Shown here piece after piece: positions 9,790 to 17,601 of a DNA stretch of 64,000 bases; within the stretch, counting starts at the first letter, position 1, and every line of letters starts with the position of its first letter. The notes under the pieces are model-generated. The model saw only the letters and a list, made by a program, of their open reading frames with translations. It did no database searches and was not told the DNA's origin. Both the position numbers and the translations under genes were made by a program. Source of the DNA: Pseudomonas trivialis (GTDB taxonomy: Bacteria > Pseudomonadota > Gammaproteobacteria > Pseudomonadales > Pseudomonadaceae). The stretch is from positions 248,001 to 312,000 of the forward strand of contig NZ_JYLK01000005.1 of NCBI RefSeq assembly GCF_001439805.1, written 5' to 3'.

Positions 9790-9974
9790 GAAGGTTTTCT
9801 GACCCGGTCGTAAGGGGGCGCGATTATGCCAGAAAACCTCGGTAATCGATGCACTAGCTGCTCATCGGTAGCAATCTTCCCGGAAAAAATCTGTGGGAAA
9901 TGCACGCATCCCAGCGTTTCCGGGGCTTTGACAAGTCGTTGATTTATAACGCGCGGGGCCGCAATGACGCGGTT

Positions 9975-9992
9975 TTGTCACAAAATCGTCAC
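9975..9992 (+). promoter_or_regulatory. PHO-box-like sequence, orientation unexplained
   Basis: TTGTCAC-AAAA-TCGTCAC resembles the PhoB direct repeat CTGTCAT-N4-CTGTCAT. It lies 186 bases upstream of the PiT start but points away from it, and no plus-strand gene follows closely. It could be a repressing or accidental site. Confidence 0.3.
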
Positions 9993-10049
9993 TTCTGAAA
10001 CATTTGTATGAAATTTCCCAGGGGGCTGTAGGCGCTCACGCCGAAGGGC

Positions 10050-10250
10050 TTATGACTCTTCGGCCTTGAGTTCCTGTTCAATCTTCTCGATTTCCTGGGC
10101 GAAGGCCTGATCAAGCAAGCTGGCACGCTTGCGCCAAGGCTTGCGCTCTGGCTCGGGCTGCGCGGCGTAGGTGGTGATTTCCCCGCCGTAAACGTCCTTG
10201 TAACGTTGTTCCTGGCGCTCAAGTTCCGCGCGCAGTTCGTCTTTCGTCAC
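10050..10250 (-). CDS. Small conserved hypothetical protein (66 aa)
   Basis: A hydrophilic protein rich in Glu, Lys and Arg. It starts [17 protein letters not shown], has a central Pro-rich turn and a second charged helix ([17 protein letters not shown]). It has the periodicity of two helices able to form a coiled coil and no signal or membrane segment. The gene stands alone. Codon use is like that of the neighbours, which supports a real gene. Function unknown. Confidence 0.65.
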   Translation of the reverse strand: MTKDELRAELERQEQRYKDVYGGEITTYAAQPEPERKPWRKRASLLDQAFAQEIEKIEQELKAEES

Positions 10251-10643
10251 AGTTGTTACCTAATTGAGTTGAAGTTAATTAACGTGCAGCGATAAAGCAG
10301 AAACTCGCGATCGAAGGTTCCACATTGAACAGTTGAACCCTTCAAGTTGAACATTAAGGCCCGAGATGACGTGGTTTAAATCCCTGCGTGTAACCGGCTA
10401 TGCACTCGGTTTGTGCCGCCTGGCGAGCTCCAAAGCCGATAGTGATACCGGGCTGACCTCTGCACAGCCTGCATTATAGCGGCGCATTTGAATAACACTA
10501 CTGGCATAAAGTTAAAAAGCCCTAACTTCGCGTGAGGGTTTTGTTACACACGAGTCAGTATTGGCTGAAAAAGCTGACGTCATGACTAGTTGTTTTCGCG
10601 GAAAACGAAGACGGGTCGATGTGAGGCGTCATATCAAGGCAAA
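10251..10643. other. Intergenic region with an orphan hairpin
   Basis: About 520 bases separate the 66-aa gene from pcaR. No convincing coding frame was found. The stretch contains the hairpin at 10513-10543 and, at its right end, the pcaR promoter region listed separately. Confidence 0.5.
10513..10543. terminator. Terminator-like hairpin with no assigned transcript
   Basis: CCCT and AGGG arms are flanked by A-runs and T-runs on both strands (AAAAAGCCCT ... AGGGTTTTG). Neighbouring genes diverge away from it, so it ends no known transcript. It may mark an unannotated small RNA on either strand. Confidence 0.4.
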
Positions 10644-10677
10644 TTGCGATAATCGACTGCTCGTCCGATAATCGCCC
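10644..10677 (+). promoter_or_regulatory. pcaR promoter overlapped by two PcaR boxes
   Basis: The core CGATAATCG occurs twice, at 10647-10655 and 10666-10674. It matches the PcaR box GTTCGATAATCGCAC described for P. putida pcaIJ. TTGCGA (10644-10649) and GATAAT (10667-10672), 17 bases apart, form a good sigma-70 promoter inside the same boxes. PcaR bound here would block the promoter, which fits autorepression. Confidence 0.75.
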
Positions 10678-10771
10678 AATGACGCCAGCCTCGCCTTGTC
10701 TGCCGGGTCGGTGCGGTTTGTAATGGCAAGCAGCCCTCCCTGCGCGTGCAGAACAAGAAAAAGGACCCGAA

Positions 10772-11614
10772 ATGAACGACCAATTGCGTAACGCCTTCGC
10801 ATCGGTGGCGCCGCCAATCGTGGCTTCACCGGCCAAGCGCATCCAGGCGTTCACCGGCGATCCGGACTTCATGACCTCCCTGGCCCGCGGCCTGGCGGTG
10901 GTGCAGGCGTTCCAGGAGCGCAAGCGCCACCTGACCATCGCCCAGATCAGCCATCGCACCGAAATCCCCCGCGCCGCCGTGCGGCGTTGTCTGCACACGC
11001 TGATCAAGCTCGGCTACGCCACCACCGATGGGCGCACCTATTCGCTGCTGCCCAAAGTGCTGACCCTGGGCCACGCCTATTTGTCGTCGACCCCGCTGGC
11101 CGTGTCTGCCCAGCCGTACCTGGACCGCATGAGCGAGCAACTGCACGAAGCCTGCAACATGGCCACGCTCGAAGGCGACGACATTCTCTACATTGCCCGT
11201 TCCGCCACCACGCAACGCCTGATTTCGATAGACCTGTCGGTGGGCGGACGCTTGCCGGCGTACTGCACCTCCATGGGCCGCATCCTCCTGGCGGCGCTGG
11301 ACGACGCCTCGCTGCAGGATTACCTCGACCATGCCGACCTGCCCACCAAGACCAGCCGCACCCTGACCACACCCGAGGCCTTGTTCGAATGCCTGCAACA
11401 GGTGCGTCAGCAGGGCTGGTGCATCGTCGATCAGGAACTCGAGCAGGGCCTGCGTTCCATCGCCGTGCCGGTGTACGACGCCTCCGGCCAGGTATTGGCC
11501 GCGCTCAATGTCAGCACCCATGCCGGACGGGTCAGTCGCAGTGAGCTGGAGCAGCGTTTCCTGCCGAGCATGCTCAGTGCCAGCCGCGAGCTGAGTACGC
11601 AGCTGTTTGCCTAA
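10772..11614 (+). CDS. pcaR: Pca regulon regulator PcaR (IclR family)
   Basis: Transcriptional activator of protocatechuate catabolism that responds to beta-ketoadipate. The 280 residues have an unusually long N-terminal lead for IclR proteins, as in PcaR/PobR. The winged helix covers about residues 35-110 (ARGLAVVQAF, then the helix AQISHRTEIPRAAVRRCL). The IclR effector domain follows, with SIDLSVGGRLPAYCTSMGR and GLRSIAVPV. It heads the pca cluster, and its own promoter carries two PcaR boxes. Confidence 0.95.
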   Translation: MNDQLRNAFASVAPPIVASPAKRIQAFTGDPDFMTSLARGLAVVQAFQERKRHLTIAQISHRTEIPRAAVRRCLHTLIKLGYATTDGRTYSLLPKVLTLGHAYLSSTPLAVSAQPYLDRMSEQLHEACNMATLEGDDILYIARSATTQRLISIDLSVGGRLPAYCTSMGRILLAALDDASLQDYLDHADLPTKTSRTLTTPEALFECLQQVRQQGWCIVDQELEQGLRSIAVPVYDASGQVLAALNVSTHAGRVSRSELEQRFLPSMLSASRELSTQLFA

Positions 11615-11704
11615 GCTGTTCGGTGACCGCACAGATCCGCACGGGGTGAATTGACGCTATTTGCCCGCGCTTATTAATGTGCGGCAGCGCTCCCGGGCGC
11701 ACCC

Positions 11705-11760
11705 AAATAATAATGACGACCTCAGGTCGTTGGCCCGCCATCGGTGTGGAATAACAATAA
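11705..11760 (+). promoter_or_regulatory. Candidate Hfq/Crc catabolite-repression sites in the pcaK leader
   Basis: Two A-rich AAN-repeat tracts occur in the leader: AAATAATAATG at 11705-11715, and AATAACAATAA at 11750-11760, which abuts the pcaK start. The second fits the AANAANAA motif bound by Hfq-Crc on mRNAs of less preferred carbon sources. Binding here would cover the start codon. Confidence 0.5.
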
Positions 11761-13100
11761 TGACGCAACCTTCTGTCGGCACCTCCCTGGACGTCCAGTC
11801 CTTCATCAATGCCCAGCCACTGTCACGCTACCAGTGGCGCGTGGTGGTCCTGTGTTTCCTGATTGTCTTCCTCGATGGCCTCGACACGGCCGCCATGGGC
11901 TTTATCGCACCCGCGCTGTCCCAGGACTGGGGCATCGACCGCGCCAGCCTCGGCCCGGTGATGAGCGCCGCGTTGATCGGCATGGTGTTCGGCGCCCTTG
12001 GCTCCGGGCCGCTGGCGGATCGCTTCGGACGCAAGGTGGTGCTGGTGGGGGCGGTGCTGGTGTTCGGCGCCTTCAGCCTGGCGTCGGCGTACAGCTCGAA
12101 TGTCGAGCAGCTGCTGGTGCTGCGCTTTCTGACCGGGCTGGGCCTGGGCGCCGGCATGCCGAATGCCACCACGCTGTTGTCCGAATACACCCCTGAGCGC
12201 CACAAGTCGCTGCTGGTGACCAGTATGTTCTGCGGTTTCAACCTGGGCATGGCCGGTGGCGGGTTTGTCTCGGCCACGCTGATTCCGGCCTTCGGCTGGC
12301 ACGCCTTGTTGATGATCGGCGGCATCCTGCCGTTGATCCTGGTGGTGGTACTGATGCTGTGGCTGCCCGAATCGGCGCGCTACCTGGTGGTGCGCAATCG
12401 CGGCACCGACAGGGTGCGCGCAGCGCTGTCCCCCATCGAACCGACCGTGATCGCCCAGGCCAGCGCCTTCAGCGTGCCCGAGCAAAAAACCGTCAAGGCG
12501 CGCAACGTGTTCGCGGTGATCTTCTCCGGCACCTGCAGCGCCGGCACCTTGCTGCTGTGGCTTACCTACTTCATGGGCCTGGTGATCGTGTACCTGCTCA
12601 CCAGTTGGCTGCCGACCCTGATGCGCGACAGCGGCGCCAGCATGGAACAGGCCGCCTTCATCGGTGCGCTGTTCCAGTTCGGCGGCGTGTTGAGTGCGGT
12701 CGGTGTGGGCTGGGCGATGGACCGCTTCAATCCGCACAAGGTCATCGGCACCTTCTACCTGCTGGCGGGGGTGTTTGCCTACGCAGTGGGGCAGAGCCTG
12801 GGCAATATCACCCTGCTGGCGACCTTGGTGCTGATTGCCGGGATGTGCGTCAACGGCGCGCAATCGGCGATGCCGTCCCTGGCCGCGCGTTTCTACCCGA
12901 CCCAGGGCCGCGCCACGGGGGTGTCGTGGATGCTCGGCATTGGCCGGTTCGGCGCGATCCTCGGTGCATGGATGGGCGCCACGCTGCTGGGCCTGGGCTG
13001 GAACTTCGAGCAGGTGCTGACTGCGCTGGTGATCCCTGCCGCGCTGGCCACTGCGGCGGTGCTCATCAAGGGCATGGTCAGCCATGCGGATGCCACCTGA
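11760..13100 (+). CDS. pcaK: 4-hydroxybenzoate/protocatechuate transporter PcaK (MFS, AAHS family)
   Basis: Proton symporter for aromatic acids and a chemotaxis-linked protein in P. putida. From the ATG at 11760 it has 446 residues, the family length (about 448); the longer in-frame reading from 11661 is not used. The first TM carries the AAHS motif FLDGLDTAAMGFIAPAL with an acidic residue needed for transport, followed by GPLADRFGRK in loop 2-3 and LPESARY at mid-protein. It lies between pcaR and pcaIJF, so it belongs to the pca regulon. Confidence 0.94.
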   Translation: MTQPSVGTSLDVQSFINAQPLSRYQWRVVVLCFLIVFLDGLDTAAMGFIAPALSQDWGIDRASLGPVMSAALIGMVFGALGSGPLADRFGRKVVLVGAVLVFGAFSLASAYSSNVEQLLVLRFLTGLGLGAGMPNATTLLSEYTPERHKSLLVTSMFCGFNLGMAGGGFVSATLIPAFGWHALLMIGGILPLILVVVLMLWLPESARYLVVRNRGTDRVRAALSPIEPTVIAQASAFSVPEQKTVKARNVFAVIFSGTCSAGTLLLWLTYFMGLVIVYLLTSWLPTLMRDSGASMEQAAFIGALFQFGGVLSAVGVGWAMDRFNPHKVIGTFYLLAGVFAYAVGQSLGNITLLATLVLIAGMCVNGAQSAMPSLAARFYPTQGRATGVSWMLGIGRFGAILGAWMGATLLGLGWNFEQVLTALVIPAALATAAVLIKGMVSHADAT

Positions 13101-13113
13101 CTGATACACCGCT

Positions 13114-13139
13114 ATCGGGAGCAAGCCCCCTCCCACATT
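13114..13139. repeat. Single REP element
   Basis: One unpaired copy of the REP core (ATCGGGAGCAAGCCCCC...) directly after pcaK. It may limit read-through into pcaI. Confidence 0.85.
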
Positions 13140-13165
13140 GGCCAAGAGTTAGCTCGCTAACAAAT

Positions 13166-13198
13166 GTTCGATTATCGAACGGTTAGTCGATTATCGGA
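13166..13198 (+). promoter_or_regulatory. PcaR boxes at the pcaIJF promoter
   Basis: The perfect palindrome GTTCGATTATCGAAC (13166-13180) is followed by a second copy, GTCGATTATCGGA (13186-13198). Their centres are about 20 bases, or two helical turns, apart. The pair lies 90 bases before pcaI and matches the tandem PcaR sites of P. putida pcaIJ. Confidence 0.8.
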
Positions 13199-13287
13199 TT
13201 GTTTGGCGCCATGCCCTCGGCTTAATCTTCAGGCACTTCGGCGCCACTTCAGCGCCTTCTTCGATCCATACCGGGAGCCCCACCCCC

Positions 13288-14145
13288 ATGGCTGACATTC
13301 TCACCCTGCGTGATGCGGTCAAACGCTTCGTGAACGACGGTGACACCGTCGCGCTCGAAGGTTTCACCCACCTGATCCCTACGGCCGCAGGCCATGAAAT
13401 CATTCGTCAGGGCAAGAAAGACCTGACACTGGTGCGCATGACGCCCGACCTGATCTATGACCAGTTGATCGGTGCCGGCTGTGCGCGCAAGCTGATTTTC
13501 TCGTGGGGCGGCAATCCGGGTGTGGGCTCTCTGCACCGCTTGCGTGACGCGGTGGAAAAACAGTGGCCGCAGCCGCTGGAGATCGAAGAACACAGCCATG
13601 CGGACCTGGCCAACGCCTACGTTGCAGGAGCCTCCGGGCTGCCCTTCGCGGTGCTGCGCGCCTACGCCGGTTCCGACCTGCCCAAGGTTAACCCGCTGAT
13701 CAAGACCGTGACCTGTCCATTTACCGGCGAAGTGCTGGCGGCGGTGCCGTCGGTGCGCCCGGATATCACGGTGATCCATGCGCAGAAAGCCGACCGCAAG
13801 GGCAACGTGCTGCTCTGGGGCATTCTCGGTGTGCAGAAGGAAGCGGCCCTGGCGGCCAAGCGCTGCATCGTGACCGTCGAGGAAGTCGTCGACGACCTGA
13901 ATGCGCCGATGAACAGCTGCGTGCTGCCGACCTGGGCCCTGACCGCCGTGTGCCATGTACCTGGCGGCGCACATCCGTCCTACGCCCACGGCTACAACGA
14001 GCGCGACAACCGTTTCTATCAGGCGTGGGACCCGATTGCCCGCGACCGTGGGACCTTTACCGCCTGGATCGACGAATACATCCACGGCACTGCTGATTTC
14101 AGTGAATTCCAGGCCAAGCTGGCCACCGCGCAGGAGGCCAAGTAA
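13288..14145 (+). CDS. pcaI: 3-oxoadipate CoA-transferase subunit A
   Basis: With PcaJ it transfers CoA from succinyl-CoA to beta-ketoadipate. It has 285 residues, typical of the long Pseudomonas form. The N-terminus shows the CoA-transferase family I pattern (DGDTVALEGFTHLIPTAAGHE), with LIFSWGGNPGVGS further on. Its stop codon overlaps the pcaJ start by one base (TAATG), a sign of translational coupling. The gene lies under the tandem PcaR boxes. Confidence 0.95.
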   Translation: MADILTLRDAVKRFVNDGDTVALEGFTHLIPTAAGHEIIRQGKKDLTLVRMTPDLIYDQLIGAGCARKLIFSWGGNPGVGSLHRLRDAVEKQWPQPLEIEEHSHADLANAYVAGASGLPFAVLRAYAGSDLPKVNPLIKTVTCPFTGEVLAAVPSVRPDITVIHAQKADRKGNVLLWGILGVQKEAALAAKRCIVTVEEVVDDLNAPMNSCVLPTWALTAVCHVPGGAHPSYAHGYNERDNRFYQAWDPIARDRGTFTAWIDEYIHGTADFSEFQAKLATAQEAK

Positions 14146-14924
14146 TGGCTTACTCGACCAATGAAATGATGACCGTCGCCGCCGCGCGCCGCCTCAAGAA
14201 CGGCTCGGTATGCTTTGTCGGCATCGGCCTGCCGTCCAAGGCCGCCAACCTGGCGCGCCTGACCTCATCGCCCGATGTGGTGCTGATCTACGAGTCCGGC
14301 CCGATTGGCGCCAAGCCTTCCGTGTTGCCGCTGTCCATCGGCGACGGCGAACTGGCGGAAACCGCCGACACCGTGGTGCCCACCGGCGAAATCTTTCGCT
14401 ACTGGCTGCAAGGCGGACGCATCGACGTCGGCTTTCTCGGTGCGGCCCAGGTCGACCGTTTCGGCAACATCAACACCACCGTGGTCGGTGACTATCACCA
14501 GCCCAAAGTACGCCTGCCGGGTGCCGGTGGCGCGCCGGAAATCGCCGGCTCCGCCAAAAGCGTGCTGATCATCCTCAAGCAGTCGGCGCGCTCGTTTGTC
14601 GACAAGCTGGACTTCATTACCTCGGTCGGTCACGGCGAAGGCGGTGATTCACGCACGCGCCTGTGCCTGCCGGGTGCCGGACCTGTGGGCATTATTACCG
14701 ACCTGTGCATCATGGAGCCGGAAGAGGGCACCCACGAGTTCGTGGTCACGGCGCTGCACCCCGGGGTCACCCGCGAGCAAGTGGTGGCTGCCACCGGTTG
14801 GGCGGTTCGCTTTGCCGATCAGGTCGACACCAGTGCCGAACCGACAGAGGTGGAGCTGACCGCCCTGCGTGACCTTGAAGCCCGCACGGCCGCCGCCCAC
14901 GGCCAAGCGCCTGGAGAAGCCTGA
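14145..14924 (+). CDS. pcaJ: 3-oxoadipate CoA-transferase subunit B
   Basis: The catalytic subunit of the heteromeric transferase, 259 residues. The glutamate that forms the CoA thioester intermediate is expected at E50 in IYESGPIGA. The conserved GGRIDVGFLGAAQVD and LCIMEPEEGTHEF stretches support the assignment. Start and stop overlap pcaI and pcaF by one base each, which keeps the three subunits in one tight operon. Confidence 0.95.
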   Translation: MAYSTNEMMTVAAARRLKNGSVCFVGIGLPSKAANLARLTSSPDVVLIYESGPIGAKPSVLPLSIGDGELAETADTVVPTGEIFRYWLQGGRIDVGFLGAAQVDRFGNINTTVVGDYHQPKVRLPGAGGAPEIAGSAKSVLIILKQSARSFVDKLDFITSVGHGEGGDSRTRLCLPGAGPVGIITDLCIMEPEEGTHEFVVTALHPGVTREQVVAATGWAVRFADQVDTSAEPTEVELTALRDLEARTAAAHGQAPGEA

Positions 14925-16123
14925 TGCGCGACGTCTTTATCTGTGATGCCATTCGCACCCCCATCGGCCGCTTTGGCGGTGGCCTGTCCACGGTGCGCGC
15001 CGATGACCTGGCCGCGCTCCCGATCAAGGCGCTGATGGAGCGCAACCCGTCGGTGGACTGGAGTGCGGTGGACGAGGTGTTCCTCGGCTGCGCCAACCAG
15101 GCCGGTGAAGACAACCGCAACGTCGCGCGCATGGCGCTGTTGCTGGCCGGCCTGCCGCCGAGCATTCCCGGCGTGACCCTCAACCGTTTGTGCGCCTCGG
15201 GCATGGACGCCATCGGCACCGCGTTTCGCGCCATCGCCAGCGGCGAAATGGAGCTGGCGATTGCCGGCGGCGTCGAGTCGATGTCCCGTGCCCCGTTCGT
15301 GATGGGCAAGGCCGACGCCGCGTTTTCGCGCAACATGAAGCTTGAAGACACCACCATCGGCTGGCGTTTTATCAACCCGTTGATGAAAACCCAGTACGGC
15401 GTGGACGCGATGCCGCAGACCGCCGACAACGTCGCCGACGACTACAACGTGTCCCGCGCCGATCAGGACGCCTTTGCCCTGCGCAGCCAGCAACGCACGG
15501 CCGCTGCCCAGGCTGCCGGTTTCTTTGCCGAAGAAATCGTGCCGGTGCGGGTTGCCCATAAAAAAGGCGAAACCCTGGTGGAACACGATGAGCATCCACG
15601 GGACACCACCCTTGAGGCCCTGGCCAAACTCAAGCCGGTCAACGGCCCCGACAAGACCGTCACCGCCGGCAACGCGTCAGGTGTGAATGACGGTGCGGCG
15701 GCACTGATTCTGGCGTCCGCCGAAGCGGTGAAAAAACACGGCCTCACGGCCCGCGCACGCGTCCTGGGCATGGCCAGCGCCGGTGTAGCGCCGCGCGTGA
15801 TGGGCATCGGCCCGGTGCCGGCGGTGCGCAAACTGGTGGAACGCCTGGGCCTTGCCGTCAGCGACTTCGATGTGATCGAACTCAATGAAGCCTTTGCCAG
15901 CCAGGGTCTGGCGGTACTGCGCGAGCTGGGGATCGCCGACGACGCGCCGCAGGTCAATCCGAACGGCGGCGCCATTGCGCTTGGCCATCCGTTGGGCATG
16001 AGCGGTGCGCGGTTGGTACTGACAGCCCTGCATCAGTTGGAAAAAACCGGAGGCCATAAAGGCCTGGCGACCATGTGCGTGGGCGTCGGCCAAGGTTTGG
16101 CCCTGGCGATTGAACGCGTCTAA
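14924..16123 (+). CDS. pcaF: Beta-ketoadipyl-CoA thiolase
   Basis: The last pathway step: cleavage of beta-ketoadipyl-CoA to acetyl-CoA and succinyl-CoA. A 399-residue thiolase with nucleophilic C90 in LNRLCASGMDA, the His motif HPLGMSGAR and C-terminal CVGVGQGLA. The start ATG overlaps the pcaJ TGA. pcaH follows after 17 bases, so the ring-cleavage dioxygenase probably shares this transcript. Confidence 0.95.
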   Translation: MRDVFICDAIRTPIGRFGGGLSTVRADDLAALPIKALMERNPSVDWSAVDEVFLGCANQAGEDNRNVARMALLLAGLPPSIPGVTLNRLCASGMDAIGTAFRAIASGEMELAIAGGVESMSRAPFVMGKADAAFSRNMKLEDTTIGWRFINPLMKTQYGVDAMPQTADNVADDYNVSRADQDAFALRSQQRTAAAQAAGFFAEEIVPVRVAHKKGETLVEHDEHPRDTTLEALAKLKPVNGPDKTVTAGNASGVNDGAAALILASAEAVKKHGLTARARVLGMASAGVAPRVMGIGPVPAVRKLVERLGLAVSDFDVIELNEAFASQGLAVLRELGIADDAPQVNPNGGAIALGHPLGMSGARLVLTALHQLEKTGGHKGLATMCVGVGQGLALAIERV

Positions 16124-16140
16124 CAAGAGAGGATGGCTCC

Positions 16141-16845
16141 ATGAGTGACAAGCCCGGTTACCGGCGCCCGCAAGCGGGCACTCAACCTGATTACCTGCAC
16201 CCGGCCTACCAGTCGACGAACCTGCGTTCGCCGTCCCGGCCATTGGTGTTCCTGCCCCATTCCCTGTCGGAAATCACCGGCCCGAACATCGGCGCCGAGC
16301 GGGTCAATGAGACCGACAACGACCTCACCGCCCAGCATGACGGCGAGCCGCAAGGCGAACGCATCATCATCCATGGCCGTGTGCTGGATGAAAACGGTTT
16401 GCCGGTGCCAGGCATCCTGGTGGAAATCTGGCAGGCCAACGCCGCCGGCCGCTACAACCACCCGCGCGACCTGCACGATGCGCCGCTGGACCCCAACTTT
16501 ACCGGCACCGGCCGCACCGTCACCGACGCCGATGGCTGGTACCAGTTCCAGACCATCAAGCCCGGTGCCTACCCGTGGGGCAATCACCACAATGCCTGGC
16601 GCCCGGCGCATATCCACTTTTCGCTGTTCGGCCCCAGCGTGCTGACCCGGTTGGTGACGCAGATGTACTTCCCCGGCGACCCGCTGCTGGAATACGACCC
16701 GATCTACAACTGCGTGCCGGACACCTCGGCCAAGCAGCGCCTGATCGCCAGCTTCGACCTGGAAAAAACCATTCCTTCCTATGCCCTCGGCTACCGCTGG
16801 GACATCGTCCTGCGCGGCCGCGACGCCACGCCGATGGAGAAATGA
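16141..16845 (+). CDS. pcaH: Protocatechuate 3,4-dioxygenase beta subunit
   Basis: The Fe(III)-bearing subunit of intradiol ring cleavage (protocatechuate to beta-carboxymuconate), 234 residues. The Tyr/Tyr/His/His iron ligands are visible in GRYNHPRDL, PGAYPWGNHH and RPAHIHFSLFG. An AGAGAGGA ribosome site precedes the ATG. The gene is one base upstream of pcaG. Placement directly behind pcaIJF differs from P. putida, where pcaHG is a separate unit. Confidence 0.96.
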   Translation: MSDKPGYRRPQAGTQPDYLHPAYQSTNLRSPSRPLVFLPHSLSEITGPNIGAERVNETDNDLTAQHDGEPQGERIIIHGRVLDENGLPVPGILVEIWQANAAGRYNHPRDLHDAPLDPNFTGTGRTVTDADGWYQFQTIKPGAYPWGNHHNAWRPAHIHFSLFGPSVLTRLVTQMYFPGDPLLEYDPIYNCVPDTSAKQRLIASFDLEKTIPSYALGYRWDIVLRGRDATPMEK

Positions 16846-16846
16846 G

Positions 16847-17413
16847 ATGAGCCTGTATGCAACCACGTCCCACACGGTGGGGCCTTACTACCACATCGGC
16901 CTGACCTGGCTGAACCGCGAGGACTTGACCGTCGCCGCCACGCTGGGCGACCGCGTGGCGATCAGCGGGCAAGTGGTGGACGGCAACGGCGATGTCGTCA
17001 ACGACGCCATGCTGGAGGTCTGGCAGGCCAACGCCGCCGGCAAGTACGACCACCCGGAGGATGAGCAGGCCAAGCCCGTCGACCCCAACTTCGAAGGCTT
17101 TGGCCGCGTGCCGGTGGATGCCGAGGGGCGGTTTCGCTTTACCACCATCAAACCGGGCAGCGTGCCGGGGCTGAAGGGCACAACCCAGGCGCCGCACCTG
17201 GTAGTGCTGGTATTCGCGCGGGGCCTGGTGAAGCACTTGCTTACGCGGATTTATTTTGCGGGTGAGGCGTTGAATGGAGACGACCCGTTGCTGGCCTGTG
17301 TGCCGGCTGAACGGCGCGGGACGTTGATTGCCGAGCAGGACGCGGCAGGTGTGTACCAGTGGAATGTGATTTTGCAGGGCACCGACAAGGAAACGGTGTT
17401 TTTCGATTATTGA
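16847..17413 (+). CDS. pcaG: Protocatechuate 3,4-dioxygenase alpha subunit
   Basis: The non-catalytic alpha partner of PcaH, 188 residues from the ATG at 16847. The start is set by the match to the family N-terminus (MSLYATTSHTVGPYYHIGL) and by one-base spacing after pcaH. It shares the LEVWQANAAGKYDHPEDEQ fold with PcaH but lacks the iron ligands (PHLVVLVFARG replaces the HxH strand). The longer in-frame reading from 16781 overlaps pcaH and is rejected. A REP pair ends the operon. Confidence 0.95.
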   Translation: MSLYATTSHTVGPYYHIGLTWLNREDLTVAATLGDRVAISGQVVDGNGDVVNDAMLEVWQANAAGKYDHPEDEQAKPVDPNFEGFGRVPVDAEGRFRFTTIKPGSVPGLKGTTQAPHLVVLVFARGLVKHLLTRIYFAGEALNGDDPLLACVPAERRGTLIAEQDAAGVYQWNVILQGTDKETVFFDY

Positions 17414-17429
17414 GTTGGCCTGAAATCCA

Positions 17430-17503
17430 ATCGGGAGCAAGCCCCCTCCCACATTTTTGAATGTATTCACAAATCAAAATGTGGGAGGGGGCTTGCTCCC
17501 GAT
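17430..17503. repeat. Paired REP element (REPIN)
   Basis: Two inverted REP cores around a short AT-rich spacer, right after pcaG. It probably separates the pcaIJFHG and pcaTBDC transcripts. Confidence 0.92.
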
Positions 17504-17601
17504 GAGGCCCTTTGTGTCAAAACATCTTCAAACTCTGCTTGCAAGACATGGATATTGCAAAGTATGTCTAGGCGATACCCGCTCCCACTGAGTAAAAAAC
17601 C

